This document shows positions 38,453 to 47,051 of a stretch of DNA of 64,000 bases, piece by piece. The DNA comes from G964291335 sp964291335. GTDB taxonomy: Bacteria > Chloroflexota > Dehalococcoidia > Lucifugimonadales > UBA3495. Positions within the stretch are counted from its first letter, which is position 1, and the number at the start of each line of letters is the position of its first letter. Under the pieces are notes generated by a model. It did not search any database. It was not told where the DNA came from and worked only from the letters and a program-made list of their open reading frames with translations. Location of the stretch: positions 1,178,001 through 1,242,000 of the forward strand of contig OZ219748.1 of the NCBI GenBank assembly GCA_964291335.2. The letters are read 5' to 3'. A program made the translations under genes and the position numbers.

Positions 38453-38692
38453 TTAGTGGGTATGCCCGGCATGGTCGTGTTGGTGGTGTTCGTGGCCGTC
38501 GCACTCGTGGGGGTCATGGACGTGGCCCGGCTCATCGCCATGATGCTCGTGAGTATCGCACTCGTGGGCGCTATGGTCGTGAGCTTCGGCGTGGTGTTCG
38601 TGGGTATCGCACTCGTGAGGGTCATGAACGTGGCCCGGTTCGTCGCCGTGATGCTCGTGAGTATCGCACTCGTGGATGTCGTGAAGCTGCAT
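38453..38692 (-). CDS. small His/Cys-rich putative metal-binding protein
   Basis: 79 residues, about one third His. Three HECD-type motifs (DTHEHHGDEPGHVHDP, HAEAHDHSAHECD, DPHECDGHEHHQHDH) form an internal repeat of about 19 to 20 residues. All Cys lie in H-E-C-D. No signal peptide or membrane segment. Probably binds Zn2+, Ni2+ or Co2+ as a store or chaperone beside the zinc exporter on the opposite strand. A strong ribosome site (GGAGGGGGAACC) precedes the start. Its repetitive DNA makes an antisense reading frame, which was rejected. Confidence 0.65.
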   Translation of the reverse strand: MQLHDIHECDTHEHHGDEPGHVHDPHECDTHEHHAEAHDHSAHECDTHEHHGDEPGHVHDPHECDGHEHHQHDHAGHTH

Positions 38693-38783
38693 CGGTTCCC
38701 CCTCCTTTTCAGCGTCCAGGCAGACGCCGTTTTTTTGATGGCCTCCCCGCCGGCCTTTGCCCGGCCCGGGGACTAAACCCGGC

Positions 38784-38857
38784 TGGCTGGGGATGGAGGG
38801 TTCGAACCTCCGCTTCCTGATCCAGAGTCAGGCGTCCTACCACTGGACTAATCCCCA
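38784..38857 (-). tRNA. tRNA-Gln (anticodon CUG), CCA encoded
   Basis: Complete cloverleaf on the minus strand: acceptor TGGGGAT / ATCCCCA, D-arm with AGTCCAGTGGTAGGAC, anticodon arm CCTGA-CTCTGGA-TCAGG (anticodon CTG, reading CAG), T-arm GGAGG-TTCGAAC-CTCC, discriminator G and an encoded CCA. Promoter TTGACA-N17-TACCAT upstream. Confidence 0.96.
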
Positions 38858-38909
38858 AAAGCCGGCGGCGCAACCCCTCAGGCCGGCCACCCGGCCCAAC
38901 TACCATTTC

Positions 38910-38938
38910 ATGGTAGTAACCGCAGAACCCGGTGTCAA
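38910..38938 (-). promoter_or_regulatory. sigma-70-type promoter of tRNA-Gln
   Basis: -35 TTGACA (38933-38938), 17-bp spacer, -10 TACCAT (38910-38915); the tRNA begins about 53 bases downstream. The -10 overlaps the inverted repeat TACCATTTCATGGTA (38901-38915). Confidence 0.65.
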
Positions 38939-39089
38939 GCCGCTTCCCTTCGCCCAGAACGGCGGTTCCCCACTGCGCCGGCTCCAAAGGGCCGGAACAA
39001 CCGGCCCAATGGCGGGCCGCCCGCCCCGGCTCTTCGCCGGCTTCTATGAAACCGGCCGGCGGCCCGCGCGCCCCAACGGTTAAGGGCCG

Positions 39090-40304
39090 TCAGCCAGGAA
39101 CTTCATCGTAATGGTCAAACTCGGCAATAACCTTGTCATCCCGCAGCTGCGCAATTTCCTCCGCAGAGTAGCCCAGCAGGTCGGCCAGAACCTCTTCGTT
39201 ATGCTCGCCCACCCGGGGGGTGGAACCGACCACCGCCGGCGTGCGGCTGAAGTGCCAGAAGTCCCCCGACACGGCAATGGAGCCGGCCAGAAAATCGGGA
39301 ACCTCCATCAGCGCGCCCCGCTCCCACGGGTGCGGGTCAACCGCCGCCTGGGCAATAGTGTTCACCGGCGCGGCCACAACGTCGTGGTCCGTAAAGTGGG
39401 CAATCGCCTCTTTCATGGTCATATCGGCCATCAGATCAAGCATGGCCTGGTTAATGGCCGCTCCGTGGCGGCCCCGTTCGTGGCGGGTAGTAAAGCGGGG
39501 GTCCTCCAGCCATTCGGGCCGGCCCAGGGCGTTGCAGACCCGGTGCCAGTGGTGCTGGTCGCCAGCCGCAATCAGCACCCAGCCGTCCTTGCAGGGGTAG
39601 GTGCCGCTGGGCGGGGCCGCCGATTCCCCCCGCGCCGGTTCCACGCCGGCGCCATGGTAGGCCGTTACCGGAATTTCAGTATAGCTGTAGCCGGTATCCG
39701 CCAGGCATACGTCAATCGACTGCCCCTCGCCGGAGCGTTCCCGCTCTTGCAGAGCCGCCAGCGTGCCGATGGCGGCGTGCAGGGCCGTAGTGCGGTCGAT
39801 AATCGGCACCCCCGCCCGGACGGGCGGCATACCCTCCTGGCCGGTAACCATGGCAATCCCCGACATAGTCTGGCCGATAGGGTCGTAGCCGATTTGTTCC
39901 CGGTAGGGGCCGAACTGCCCATAGGCGGAAACGTTAACCATAATGATGCGCGGGTTAAGCTCCCGCAGCGCAGCGTAGCCAAAGCCCATATTATCGATGG
40001 TGCCCGGTCGGAAATTCTGCACCAGCACGTCGGAAATCCGCACCAGCCGACGCAGCGCCTCCTTCCCTTCTTCCCGGCGTAAATCCATACTCAAGCTCTT
40101 CTTGCCGCTGTTGTACTGCACCCAATAGGCGCTCTGCTTGCGCACCCAGGGGCCGTGATAGCGGGTTTCCTCGCCGCCCAGCCGCTCAACCTTGATTACC
40201 TCCGCCCCCAGGCGGGCCAGCACCTGGGCGCAGCGGGGGCCGGCCTGGTGGCGCCCCAGGTCAATTACGCGGATCCCGTTCAGGGGATTGTTGCCCTCTG
40301 CCAT
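39090..40304 (-). CDS. CaiB/BaiF family (class III) CoA-transferase
   Basis: 404 residues. Class III features in order: GIRVIDLGRHQAGPRCAQVLARLGAEVIKVE at the N terminus, YNSGKKSLSMDLRREEG, LVQNFRPGTIDNMGFGYAAL, MVNVSAYGQFGPYREQIGYDPIGQTMSGIA (catalytic Asp of the YDP segment), GQSIDVCLADTG and the C-terminal lid. It moves CoA between a carboxylic acid and an acyl-CoA such as formyl-, succinyl- or carnitinyl-CoA. Substrate cannot be told. Many copies are typical of SAR202-like chloroflexi. It stands alone. Confidence 0.9.
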   Translation of the reverse strand: MAEGNNPLNGIRVIDLGRHQAGPRCAQVLARLGAEVIKVERLGGEETRYHGPWVRKQSAYWVQYNSGKKSLSMDLRREEGKEALRRLVRISDVLVQNFRPGTIDNMGFGYAALRELNPRIIMVNVSAYGQFGPYREQIGYDPIGQTMSGIAMVTGQEGMPPVRAGVPIIDRTTALHAAIGTLAALQERERSGEGQSIDVCLADTGYSYTEIPVTAYHGAGVEPARGESAAPPSGTYPCKDGWVLIAAGDQHHWHRVCNALGRPEWLEDPRFTTRHERGRHGAAINQAMLDLMADMTMKEAIAHFTDHDVVAAPVNTIAQAAVDPHPWERGALMEVPDFLAGSIAVSGDFWHFSRTPAVVGSTPRVGEHNEEVLADLLGYSAEEIAQLRDDKVIAEFDHYDEVPG

Positions 40305-40546
40305 TCTGATACACCCCTCATTCTGCCATTTGGTTCGCCAGTGGCCCTAATTTACCACCGCCAGGGGGAAAAGGGCAAGTTACGCCCCGTCCGCCGCCGC
40401 CCTTTGCCCAGCCCAACCGGTTATACCGCCCCCCTGGGCCGGTTTCGGGCCGCCGCGCTATGCCATACGCGCCATGCCATAGCCATGCCATAAGGGATGC
40501 CGGGCCGCCATTTTCGAATATGGTGATATACTGCGCCGGCGGGCCT
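40305..40546. other. divergent intergenic region upstream of surface protein C
   Basis: Between the CoA-transferase start and the promoter of surface protein C. A CATAGCCATGCCATA-like patch near 40460-40495 has short repeats of GCCATA. Nothing else recognised. Confidence 0.35.
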
Positions 40547-40575
40547 TTCCCCGCCCGGCCTTGTTATGGTAAAAT
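40547..40575 (+). promoter_or_regulatory. promoter of surface protein C
   Basis: -35 TTCCCC (40547-40552), 17-bp spacer, -10 TAAAAT (40570-40575). Same class as the promoters of A, B and D although on the opposite strand and in unrelated flanking sequence. Confidence 0.65.
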
Positions 40576-40583
40576 CCGCCCTG

Positions 40584-40609
40584 GCAGTGCCCCGGGCAGG
40601 AAGGACTGC
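40584..40609 (+). promoter_or_regulatory. 5'-UTR stem-loop of surface protein C
   Basis: Outer arms GCAGT / ACTGC and an inner GCCC-C-GGGC hairpin, with AGGAAGGACTGC on the 3' side shared with the D element. Sequence has drifted but the fold and place are kept. Confidence 0.5.
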
Positions 40610-40643
40610 ATTCGCCCAGGAATACAACCTGATGAGGTAAATT

Positions 40644-43600
40644 ATGGCAGATAAAGGCGGCTACCCCCCCCCCCCCCCCCCCCCCCGAGTTTCCGGGACT
40701 GGAGGAGTGATGCGGCGTTTCACACCAATAAAACCAGGCTGGGTTAAGCCGGGGTTCGCCCTGGGGCTGCTGGCGCTGCTCCTGACCGGCCTCATCCCCC
40801 TGTCCCAGCCGGCGCAGGCACAAGAATTCGGCTCCAACGCCCGTATTAACCTGAACCCGACAGACGGCAGCCCCACCGGGGTGGTTAACCCTGACACCGG
40901 TTACAACGTGACGTACTCCGGGAAAACCATAACCGCCGACATCCCGCATCCTAAAAGTACTATCCGGCTGTACTTCTTCGCCGGAACCAGTGGCGGAGAG
41001 ACGTCAGAAAAGACCGAAACGCTGGGCCTCGGGACGCACACTGTAACCGGCACTACATCCACCGGCGTCTCCTACAGCCTGACCGTGACCGTGACCAACC
41101 CTGACCTCACTATGGATGTTGGGCGTGGCACCGGCGGCTTGATTTCATGGAAAACTCGTAAAGATTCCGGTTTCAGTGGGGCCAGGGATACTATAAGCAC
41201 GGGAACCGTCACCCTGCCGCCGGGCATTACCGCCTCCGTCCGGCTGCGCGCCGCGGAGTCGCCGGGCGGGATAATACTTGAAACCAGAACGCTGAACGTC
41301 GGCTCGCACACCTTCACCGGCACAACATCCGCCGGCACCCTTTACAGCATAACCCTCAAGGTGCAGGCGGCGCCGCTGCTGGTATCGGCAGCAGACTCGA
41401 CTATTTCCCTGGACGGGGCCGCCACGAAACTGGGCTGTTTCAACCTGTTATTCGCCCAGCACAAGGGCACAACTTACCTGGAGGCCCGGCCAGGCATGAC
41501 GGAGGTTAATGCCCATGCGTCGCTGAGTGACGCAACCAATGGCGTTACGCTGTCCAGCTCCGTTTCCGGCATCATCACCGGACGGAACGTTAACCTGAAC
41601 CCCTGCGTCAATCTGGGCGTGGGGGTTCACAAGGTTACCTGGACCTGGCGCGGCCCCGACGGCGCCGGCACGGGCAATGTGAACCTGGAAGCGACCACCT
41701 CCACCACCATCACGGTAACCGAGGCGCCGCCCACCAACACCCCCACGCACACCGCTACCCCCACCAACACCCCTACGCCTACACCGACCAATACCCCTAC
41801 CGATACGCCAACGCCCACGCCCACGCCCACGCCCACCAATACACCGACCGACACCCCCACGCCCACCAACACCCCGACCGATACCCCCACGCCCACGCCT
41901 ACCAACACGCCCACCGACACCCCCACGCCCACCAACACCCCGACCGATACCCCCACACCCACGCCCACCAATACCCCGACTGATACCCCCACACCCACCG
42001 ACACCCCCACGCCCACCAATACCCCCACTGATACCCCCACGCCAACGCCCGGCGGTGCGCCAACCGACACCCCGACGCCCACCAATACGCCTACGGATAC
42101 ACCCACCCCCACGCCCACGCCGACGGGAACGCTGACCCCCACCCCCACGCCCACCAGTACGCCACAGCCGCCAAATCCGCCGGCCGTGTCCCGGTTCGTC
42201 GTCGAGTCCAGGCAGGTAACCATTCATTATATTGCCGTGAGCGGAATAACCCGGTACGAATTCCAGTATCGCAAAGTGGGCGCAGCAAGCTGGCCCGACG
42301 CCAGCCCGGTGGTTACCGTCGAGGACACCGCTACCACCTACACCATAACCGGGCTGGACAACGGAGTCTCGTACCAGGTAAGGATACGGGCGATCAATGA
42401 CGGCGGCGGCAGCAGCAACTGGTCCACCATCATATCTTTAGATATGCCGACCAATACACCCACACCTACGCCAACCGGCACGCTGATGCCCACCAATACA
42501 CCAACAGACACACCCACGAATACGCCTACTCCGACGCCCGCCCCCACCAATACGCCCACGGATACGCCCACCCCGACCAATACGCCCACGGATACGCCCA
42601 CCCCGACGCCCACCCCGACAGGAACGCTGACCCCCACGCCCACCAATACGCCACTTCCGCCGAACCCGCCGACCATCGTTCGGGATGTACCGGGGGATGG
42701 GCAGGTAACTGTCCATTATATTGCCGTGAGCGGAGTAACCCGGTACGAATTCCAGCATCGCAAAATGGGCGCAAGCTGGCCCGACGCCAGCCCGGTGGTT
42801 ACCGTCAGGGACACCGATACCAGCTACACCATAACCGGGCTGGAAAACGGAGTCTCGTACGAGTTCCGGATGCGGGCGTACAATCGCGACGGCAGCGGCC
42901 GCTGGTCCATCGTCTTTGAAGAAACGCCAATGCTGCCGACCAGCGCCACCACCCCGACGCCCACCAATACGCCTACGCCTACGCCTACGCCTACGCCCGC
43001 GCCAACCAGTACGCCCACGCCCCCGCCCGGAGTAGTGCGGGGCGCCCTCGTCCATCAGCCGGCGGCGGCAACCCCAACGCCCACCCGCCGGGTGGTGCGG
43101 TCAGCAACCCGCACGCCCACGGCAACGCTGCCGCCCACCGCCACCAACACGCCGACGCCGACGGCCATGCCCACAGTGGCAATGCGTACGCCAACGGCGA
43201 CCACGCCGGCCATGCCCACCGCCACCGCCACCCCGACCCGGATGCCGCTGGCCATGCTGCGGACGCCCACGGCTACCCGGCGGGCAATACCCACCAGCAC
43301 GCCGCTCCCGGTGGTAATGCGGACGCCAACGGCCACCCCGTCGCCGACCGCCACCGCAACGGCAACGCCGACCAGCCGGCCCAGTCCGACGGCCACCGCA
43401 ACCGCCGTCCCCCTGCTGCCGGACAGTTCCCTGGACGCAGTACGCCCGGAGCCGACGATCGCGTCCACCGCCATGGCCGCCCCGGCCCTGGCCGCGGTGG
43501 AACCCACGGCCACGCCAGTACCCCCGCCGCCCACGGCCACGCCGATACCGTCCACGCCGGCCCCGCCGGCAGAAACCGGCGGCATCAACTGGCTGCTGTG

Positions 43601-43670
43601 GGTAATAATCGCGCTGGTGGTAATAGCGGTGATTGCCGTCGGGGTATATCTGTACCGGCGGCGGCAGTAG
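40644..43670 (+). CDS. Surface protein C: distinct N-terminal domain, two FN3 domains, Pro/Thr stalk and anchor
   Basis: 1008 residues. Leader MADKGGY, seven Pro from the C tract, RVSGTGGVMRRF, then a signal segment (LALGLLALLLTGLIPLSQPAQAQ). Residues about 60-360 form a unique region with internal repeats (GTHTVTGTTSTGVSYSLTVTV; GSHTFTGTTSAGTLYSITLKV), probably immunoglobulin-like. A long TNTPTDTPTPT linker, two FN3 domains (ITRYEFQYRK; VTRYEFQHRK), the shared TPTRRVVRSATRTP stalk, the membrane helix LLWVIIALVVIAVIAVGVYLY and RRRQ end it. Frame is open with the printed tract. The only member on the plus strand and the one with a different head domain. Confidence 0.88.
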   Translation: MADKGGYPPPPPPPRVSGTGGVMRRFTPIKPGWVKPGFALGLLALLLTGLIPLSQPAQAQEFGSNARINLNPTDGSPTGVVNPDTGYNVTYSGKTITADIPHPKSTIRLYFFAGTSGGETSEKTETLGLGTHTVTGTTSTGVSYSLTVTVTNPDLTMDVGRGTGGLISWKTRKDSGFSGARDTISTGTVTLPPGITASVRLRAAESPGGIILETRTLNVGSHTFTGTTSAGTLYSITLKVQAAPLLVSAADSTISLDGAATKLGCFNLLFAQHKGTTYLEARPGMTEVNAHASLSDATNGVTLSSSVSGIITGRNVNLNPCVNLGVGVHKVTWTWRGPDGAGTGNVNLEATTSTTITVTEAPPTNTPTHTATPTNTPTPTPTNTPTDTPTPTPTPTPTNTPTDTPTPTNTPTDTPTPTPTNTPTDTPTPTNTPTDTPTPTPTNTPTDTPTPTDTPTPTNTPTDTPTPTPGGAPTDTPTPTNTPTDTPTPTPTPTGTLTPTPTPTSTPQPPNPPAVSRFVVESRQVTIHYIAVSGITRYEFQYRKVGAASWPDASPVVTVEDTATTYTITGLDNGVSYQVRIRAINDGGGSSNWSTIISLDMPTNTPTPTPTGTLMPTNTPTDTPTNTPTPTPAPTNTPTDTPTPTNTPTDTPTPTPTPTGTLTPTPTNTPLPPNPPTIVRDVPGDGQVTVHYIAVSGVTRYEFQHRKMGASWPDASPVVTVRDTDTSYTITGLENGVSYEFRMRAYNRDGSGRWSIVFEETPMLPTSATTPTPTNTPTPTPTPTPAPTSTPTPPPGVVRGALVHQPAAATPTPTRRVVRSATRTPTATLPPTATNTPTPTAMPTVAMRTPTATTPAMPTATATPTRMPLAMLRTPTATRRAIPTSTPLPVVMRTPTATPSPTATATATPTSRPSPTATATAVPLLPDSSLDAVRPEPTIASTAMAAPALAAVEPTATPVPPPPTATPIPSTPAPPAETGGINWLLWVIIALVVIAVIAVGVYLYRRRQ
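40664..40686 (+). repeat. 23-base poly-C tract at the start of surface protein C
   Basis: Begins in codon seven after ATG 40644. Twenty-three bases is 2 modulo 3, which joins MADKGGY to PPPPPPPRVSGTGG in frame. Any change not divisible by three closes the gene. Confidence 0.9.
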
Positions 43671-43724
43671 CCCAGGAAGACCAGCCCACCCGGCGGCGCT
43701 GCGCTGCGGTTTCAGCGCCGCCAA

Positions 43725-43760
43725 CTACGGGCCGGGCGGAGGTATCCGCCCGGCCCGTAG
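43725..43760 (+). terminator. terminator of surface protein C
   Basis: Perfect 16-bp arms CTACGGGCCGGGCGGA / TCCGCCCGGCCCGTAG with loop GGTA, followed by CTTTAA, 55 bases after the stop. Confidence 0.8.
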
Positions 43761-43809
43761 CTTTAATGGCCGCCCCGGTTCCCTCGCCGGCCCGGCGGCA
43801 AAGAACTGT

Positions 43810-43833
43810 CGGCCTCCCGGGGTAGGGAGGCCG
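43810..43833 (-). terminator. hairpin after the radical-SAM gene
   Basis: Inverted repeat CGGCCTCCC / GGGAGGCCG with a six-base loop, about 45 bases past the stop of the minus-strand radical-SAM gene. Confidence 0.6.
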
Positions 43834-43877
43834 GACGCACTCTACATAACCTGCCGCCGCGCACCACGCACCCGCCC

Positions 43878-45275
43878 CTAACCCGGGTGGCCGGGCGTAC
43901 CACGCCGGGCGCAGCCGTGGCAGGAACCGGCCGCCCCGCAGGGCGCAGCGGCGGCCGGAGCGTTAATCGGGCCGGCCGGCGGGGCCGCCTGCATCGCCCG
44001 CCTTTCACTCCCACCTTCGGCAAACAGGTCAAGCCTTAACTGCCGGCCAGTGGGTGGACGCTGGCCGGGAAAGGCCAGAAAGGGCCAGGCCCGCCGGCGC
44101 ACCACGCCCATCGCCTGCACGTCCCGCCAGTTGTCGATGCGATGACGGCGGCGGGCCTCGATAATGCGCCGGGCCGCAGTGGGGCCCAGCCCCGGCACCC
44201 GCAGCAGCTGCTCCTCGGTCGCCCCATTAAGGTCCACCGGAAACGCATCGAGGTTCTCCAGCGCAATCGCCGTTTTGGGGTCCTGGTCCAGAGGCAGAAA
44301 ACCGCCCCCGTCAAAGGCATGCGCCAGTTCCCCCGCCGAGTAGCGGTAGATACGCTTGAGCCAATCCAACTGGTAAAGACGGTGTTCCCGCAGCGGCGGC
44401 ACGGCAGGGCGCTCCTCCAGCGGAGTATGCGCCGCCGGACGAAAGGCCGAGTAATAGACCCGCTTCAGGTTCCAGTCGCCGTAAAGCTGCTGCACCCGAC
44501 CGAAGATGTCCGCGTCAGACTCGTCGGCCGCGCCCACTACCAGCTGGGTCGCCTGCCCCACGGCGCCGCCGCTGCTGGCCTGCGTCAACCGGTGAATCCA
44601 GGCCATCGGGTCAAGAATGCCCCGCTGATAGTCCTTGTGCGGGCTTATCCGCCCCATCATCTCCGCAGTAGGGGTCTCAATATTGACCGACAAGCGGCTG
44701 CCCAGACGGTGGGCGGCCTCCACATACTGATACTCGGCGCCGGGCATCACCTTCAGGTGAACATACCCCTTAAAGCCGTGCCGACGCCGCAGGGCCTCTA
44801 CTACCTGCACCATCTTTTCGGTGGTTTTGGAACCGCTGCCGGCAATGCCCGAACTGAGGAACAGCCCGGCGACGGCGTGCCGGCGGTGCAGTTCCATAAA
44901 GGCATTGGCCAGCTCATCCACCTTGAAAGCATAGCGTCTGCGGGGAACATAGACGCTGTTGGGACAATAGGCGCAGTCCAGCTTGCAGAAATCGGTAAAC
45001 ATCACCCGCAGCAGGTTGATGAACTTGCCGTTAGGCATGGCGGCGCGGTAAACGCCGGGGGCCGGACGCCTGGCCGAAGCGGAGTAAGAGCTGCCAGCCT
45101 CCGGGCGCGCCCGCTGGCCCGGCCCGGCGCCAGCCTGGCCCGGCGCCAGCACATCATCGCCGGCCATACCGCCCAGCAGGTTAATCTTCTCGTAAACATC
45201 CGGGGCGCGCTTAATCAGCATGCGGATACCCTCCAGCTTAACAGATAGAACATTAGTTCTATACAGGTTAAACAA
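43878..45275 (-). CDS. putative DNA modification/repair radical SAM protein
   Basis: 465 residues; ATG 45218 (MLIKRAPDVYEK) is a likely later start. Radical-SAM cluster CKLDCAYC (CxxxCxxC) after NLLRVMFTDF, then FLSSGIAGSGSKTTEKMVQVVE, GYVHLKVMPGAE, NIETPTAEMMGRISPHKDY, RVYYSAFRPAAHTPL and a C-terminal helix-hairpin-helix (LLRVPGLGPTAARRIIEARR) that suits DNA binding. This matches the family named putative DNA modification/repair radical SAM protein, usually encoded beside a uracil-glycosylase-like partner; no such partner is next to it here. The exact chemistry is unknown. Confidence 0.88.
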   Translation of the reverse strand: MFNLYRTNVLSVKLEGIRMLIKRAPDVYEKINLLGGMAGDDVLAPGQAGAGPGQRARPEAGSSYSASARRPAPGVYRAAMPNGKFINLLRVMFTDFCKLDCAYCPNSVYVPRRRYAFKVDELANAFMELHRRHAVAGLFLSSGIAGSGSKTTEKMVQVVEALRRRHGFKGYVHLKVMPGAEYQYVEAAHRLGSRLSVNIETPTAEMMGRISPHKDYQRGILDPMAWIHRLTQASSGGAVGQATQLVVGAADESDADIFGRVQQLYGDWNLKRVYYSAFRPAAHTPLEERPAVPPLREHRLYQLDWLKRIYRYSAGELAHAFDGGGFLPLDQDPKTAIALENLDAFPVDLNGATEEQLLRVPGLGPTAARRIIEARRRHRIDNWRDVQAMGVVRRRAWPFLAFPGQRPPTGRQLRLDLFAEGGSERRAMQAAPPAGPINAPAAAAPCGAAGSCHGCARRGTPGHPG

Positions 45276-45336
45276 AGGTCATCCAGCGTGTCAAGGGGTT
45301 GCTGGGGGGCAGGAACAGGTCGCGGCGCTGGCCTGG

Positions 45337-45870
45337 CTAGGGCTGCCGACTTCGCCAGTCGGTCCGAAAATCCAGCTCCTCAATTAACTGAAAAAGGTTA
45401 ATGCAGCGGATATTAACGGCTTGGCAAACGTCGGGAATATGTCGGTTAGCCCCCTGCCGGCCGGGTTTTGACTGTTCGTTGGTTACAATTACCCGGCTGC
45501 CCGCATCGGCAAGGCCATGCGCCACCAGATACGGGTCTGCGCCGATTTCATGAAAAGCATCATCAGACAGGTTGACCCCGTAACCGGCTCGAATGACCTG
45601 GCGGAGCAAATCATCGGAGACCTCCTCTTGCAGTTGCAGGGAAGGCCGTTCTTGCAGCCAGGTGGCTAATGGATCCGGGGCCGCCAACTGGGGCAAAACA
45701 ATTTCGTCAACTATCTCCGGCGGAATCTTCACCAAGCCCCTTTCACCCATGGCCGACAGCCATTTCCAGAATTCGGGTATGCGATGCAATGGGTAGTAAC
45801 GCCGGTGAGCCTCAATCAACCCACTCGCATCCAGGAGGTAAATCAATCGAGTCTCCTGCAGGAACGTCAT
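45337..45870 (-). CDS. PIN-like DUF4411 protein, probable toxin or nuclease
   Basis: 177 residues. Begins RLIYLLDASGLIEAHRRYYP (first acidic residue of the PIN fold), IPEFWKWLSAMGERGLVKIPPEIVDEI (second), GADPYLVAHGLADAGSRVIVTNEQSK (conserved Asp and Thr), and HIPDVCQAVNIRCINLFQLIEE. DUF4411 proteins are PIN-fold and occur as partners of ImmA/IrrE-type proteins. The start overlaps the stop of the upstream gene by four bases (ATGA), so the two are co-translated. A toxin-like RNase is inferred. Confidence 0.85.
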   Translation of the reverse strand: MTFLQETRLIYLLDASGLIEAHRRYYPLHRIPEFWKWLSAMGERGLVKIPPEIVDEIVLPQLAAPDPLATWLQERPSLQLQEEVSDDLLRQVIRAGYGVNLSDDAFHEIGADPYLVAHGLADAGSRVIVTNEQSKPGRQGANRHIPDVCQAVNIRCINLFQLIEELDFRTDWRSRQP

Positions 45871-47051
45871 GCGTCAAGCAATGGGTAAACCTGGAGCAAT
45901 TTTACCCCCAGGATACGCGCGGCCCGGGACACCGACAGCGTCCCATCCGCCAGCGTTCTTCGAACCAGCTCCAGAATTGGGCTGCCCAGACTGTGCTTGC
46001 GCACCAGGTAATAACTGGGCCCGCCGCCGGCCCCTCTGCTGCGCACCCTGGCCTGCTCCTGTTCCTCCCGCCACTGGCGACCAAACAAAGCATTCAGCCG
46101 TCCATAGGTTCCCCACCCGATTAAGCCGGCCGCTGCCGCTCGGTACGCCACCATGCTGCGACTAACATTAATCTTCTCGGCGAAGGCGCCAATCCGCTCC
46201 GCCATTGCGTCAAAATCCGCAACGCCGCCCGGCAGCAATTCATCCAGGTCCTCCATCGGCAGCAGAAACTCGCCGGCCACCCCGTTGCAAAACCGCTCCA
46301 CCTCGTTTTCATCGTCAGAATATTCCCCGCCAACGCCCGTCTGCCCCAGCAGCAGGTGAACCAGCTCGTGCAGCAGGGTAAAGGAAAGAGCCGGCCGGGC
46401 GTCGTTGGTATTGATTACTATAAAAGGCGCCAGGTCATCCGCAATCGAGAACCCCCTGAAGGTTGCGACCTCTATATTGGTGTGGTGGCTGCCCAGATTA
46501 CCCTGAAGTATTACAAATACCCCGGCCTGTTCCGCCCTTTCCCGCAGCAAGTCAAAAGCCTCTTTGGCGGTTCGCTGCTCCCGGTACTCCGCTAACGGAA
46601 CATTGAGCAGCCCCTGCAATGCTGCAAGCACGCTGCGGCGGCCATCAGCAGCCGACCGGCAGCCGATGAAGGTCAACGGGGCCGCTTCGTCCTCCTCCAG
46701 CAAAAAGCGAACCATGCTTTGCCGTGCCTGAATCTCCCTCAGCAAAGCATCCAGCAGAGCCTCCTCCCTGGGCGAAGTTTCCCGCTGCAACGAGCGGAAA
46801 TCGGCGCCCCGGTCGCCTTTGCGCGGCGGCTGGGGCAGGTAAAAAGTAAGCAAAGGCCGGCGGTACTGCTCGGCCATCCTGCCCAGCTGCGCCCGAGTCG
46901 GCTCCCTGGCGCCGGTTTCCAGCGCCGCCAGTTTCGCCTCCGCCGACGACTTTGCGCTGTCCTTGAAACCCAGCTTCCTGGCCGCCTCTGCCCGGTCAAG
47001 GGCCGCCGTCTCCCGGGCCCAAACCAGTATTTCCGGGTTAACCTGTGGCAT
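45867..47051 (-). CDS. XRE/ImmA-IrrE family protein (HTH plus zinc metallopeptidase)
   Basis: 394 residues. N-terminal helix-turn-helix (ILVWARETAALDRAEAARKLG, LAALETGAREPTRAQLGRMAEQYRRPLLTFYL), a middle linker, and the ImmA/IrrE domain with the zinc site LLHELVHLLLG (HExxH) and a downstream Glu in ENEVERFCNGVAGEFLLP. Such proteins cleave repressors or act as antitoxins. The C-terminal 90 residues (YLVRKHSLGSPILELVRRTLADGTLSVSRAARILGV) contain a second helix-turn-helix-like part. It is the first gene of a two-gene unit with the DUF4411 PIN protein. Confidence 0.9.
   Translation of the reverse strand: MPQVNPEILVWARETAALDRAEAARKLGFKDSAKSSAEAKLAALETGAREPTRAQLGRMAEQYRRPLLTFYLPQPPRKGDRGADFRSLQRETSPREEALLDALLREIQARQSMVRFLLEEDEAAPLTFIGCRSAADGRRSVLAALQGLLNVPLAEYREQRTAKEAFDLLRERAEQAGVFVILQGNLGSHHTNIEVATFRGFSIADDLAPFIVINTNDARPALSFTLLHELVHLLLGQTGVGGEYSDDENEVERFCNGVAGEFLLPMEDLDELLPGGVADFDAMAERIGAFAEKINVSRSMVAYRAAAAGLIGWGTYGRLNALFGRQWREEQEQARVRSRGAGGGPSYYLVRKHSLGSPILELVRRTLADGTLSVSRAARILGVKLLQVYPLLDA

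Noticed and set aside
38180..38776. Plus-strand frame of 198 codons opposite the His-rich gene
   Set aside because: Antisense reading of the His repeats and of the exporter 3' end; no start signal.
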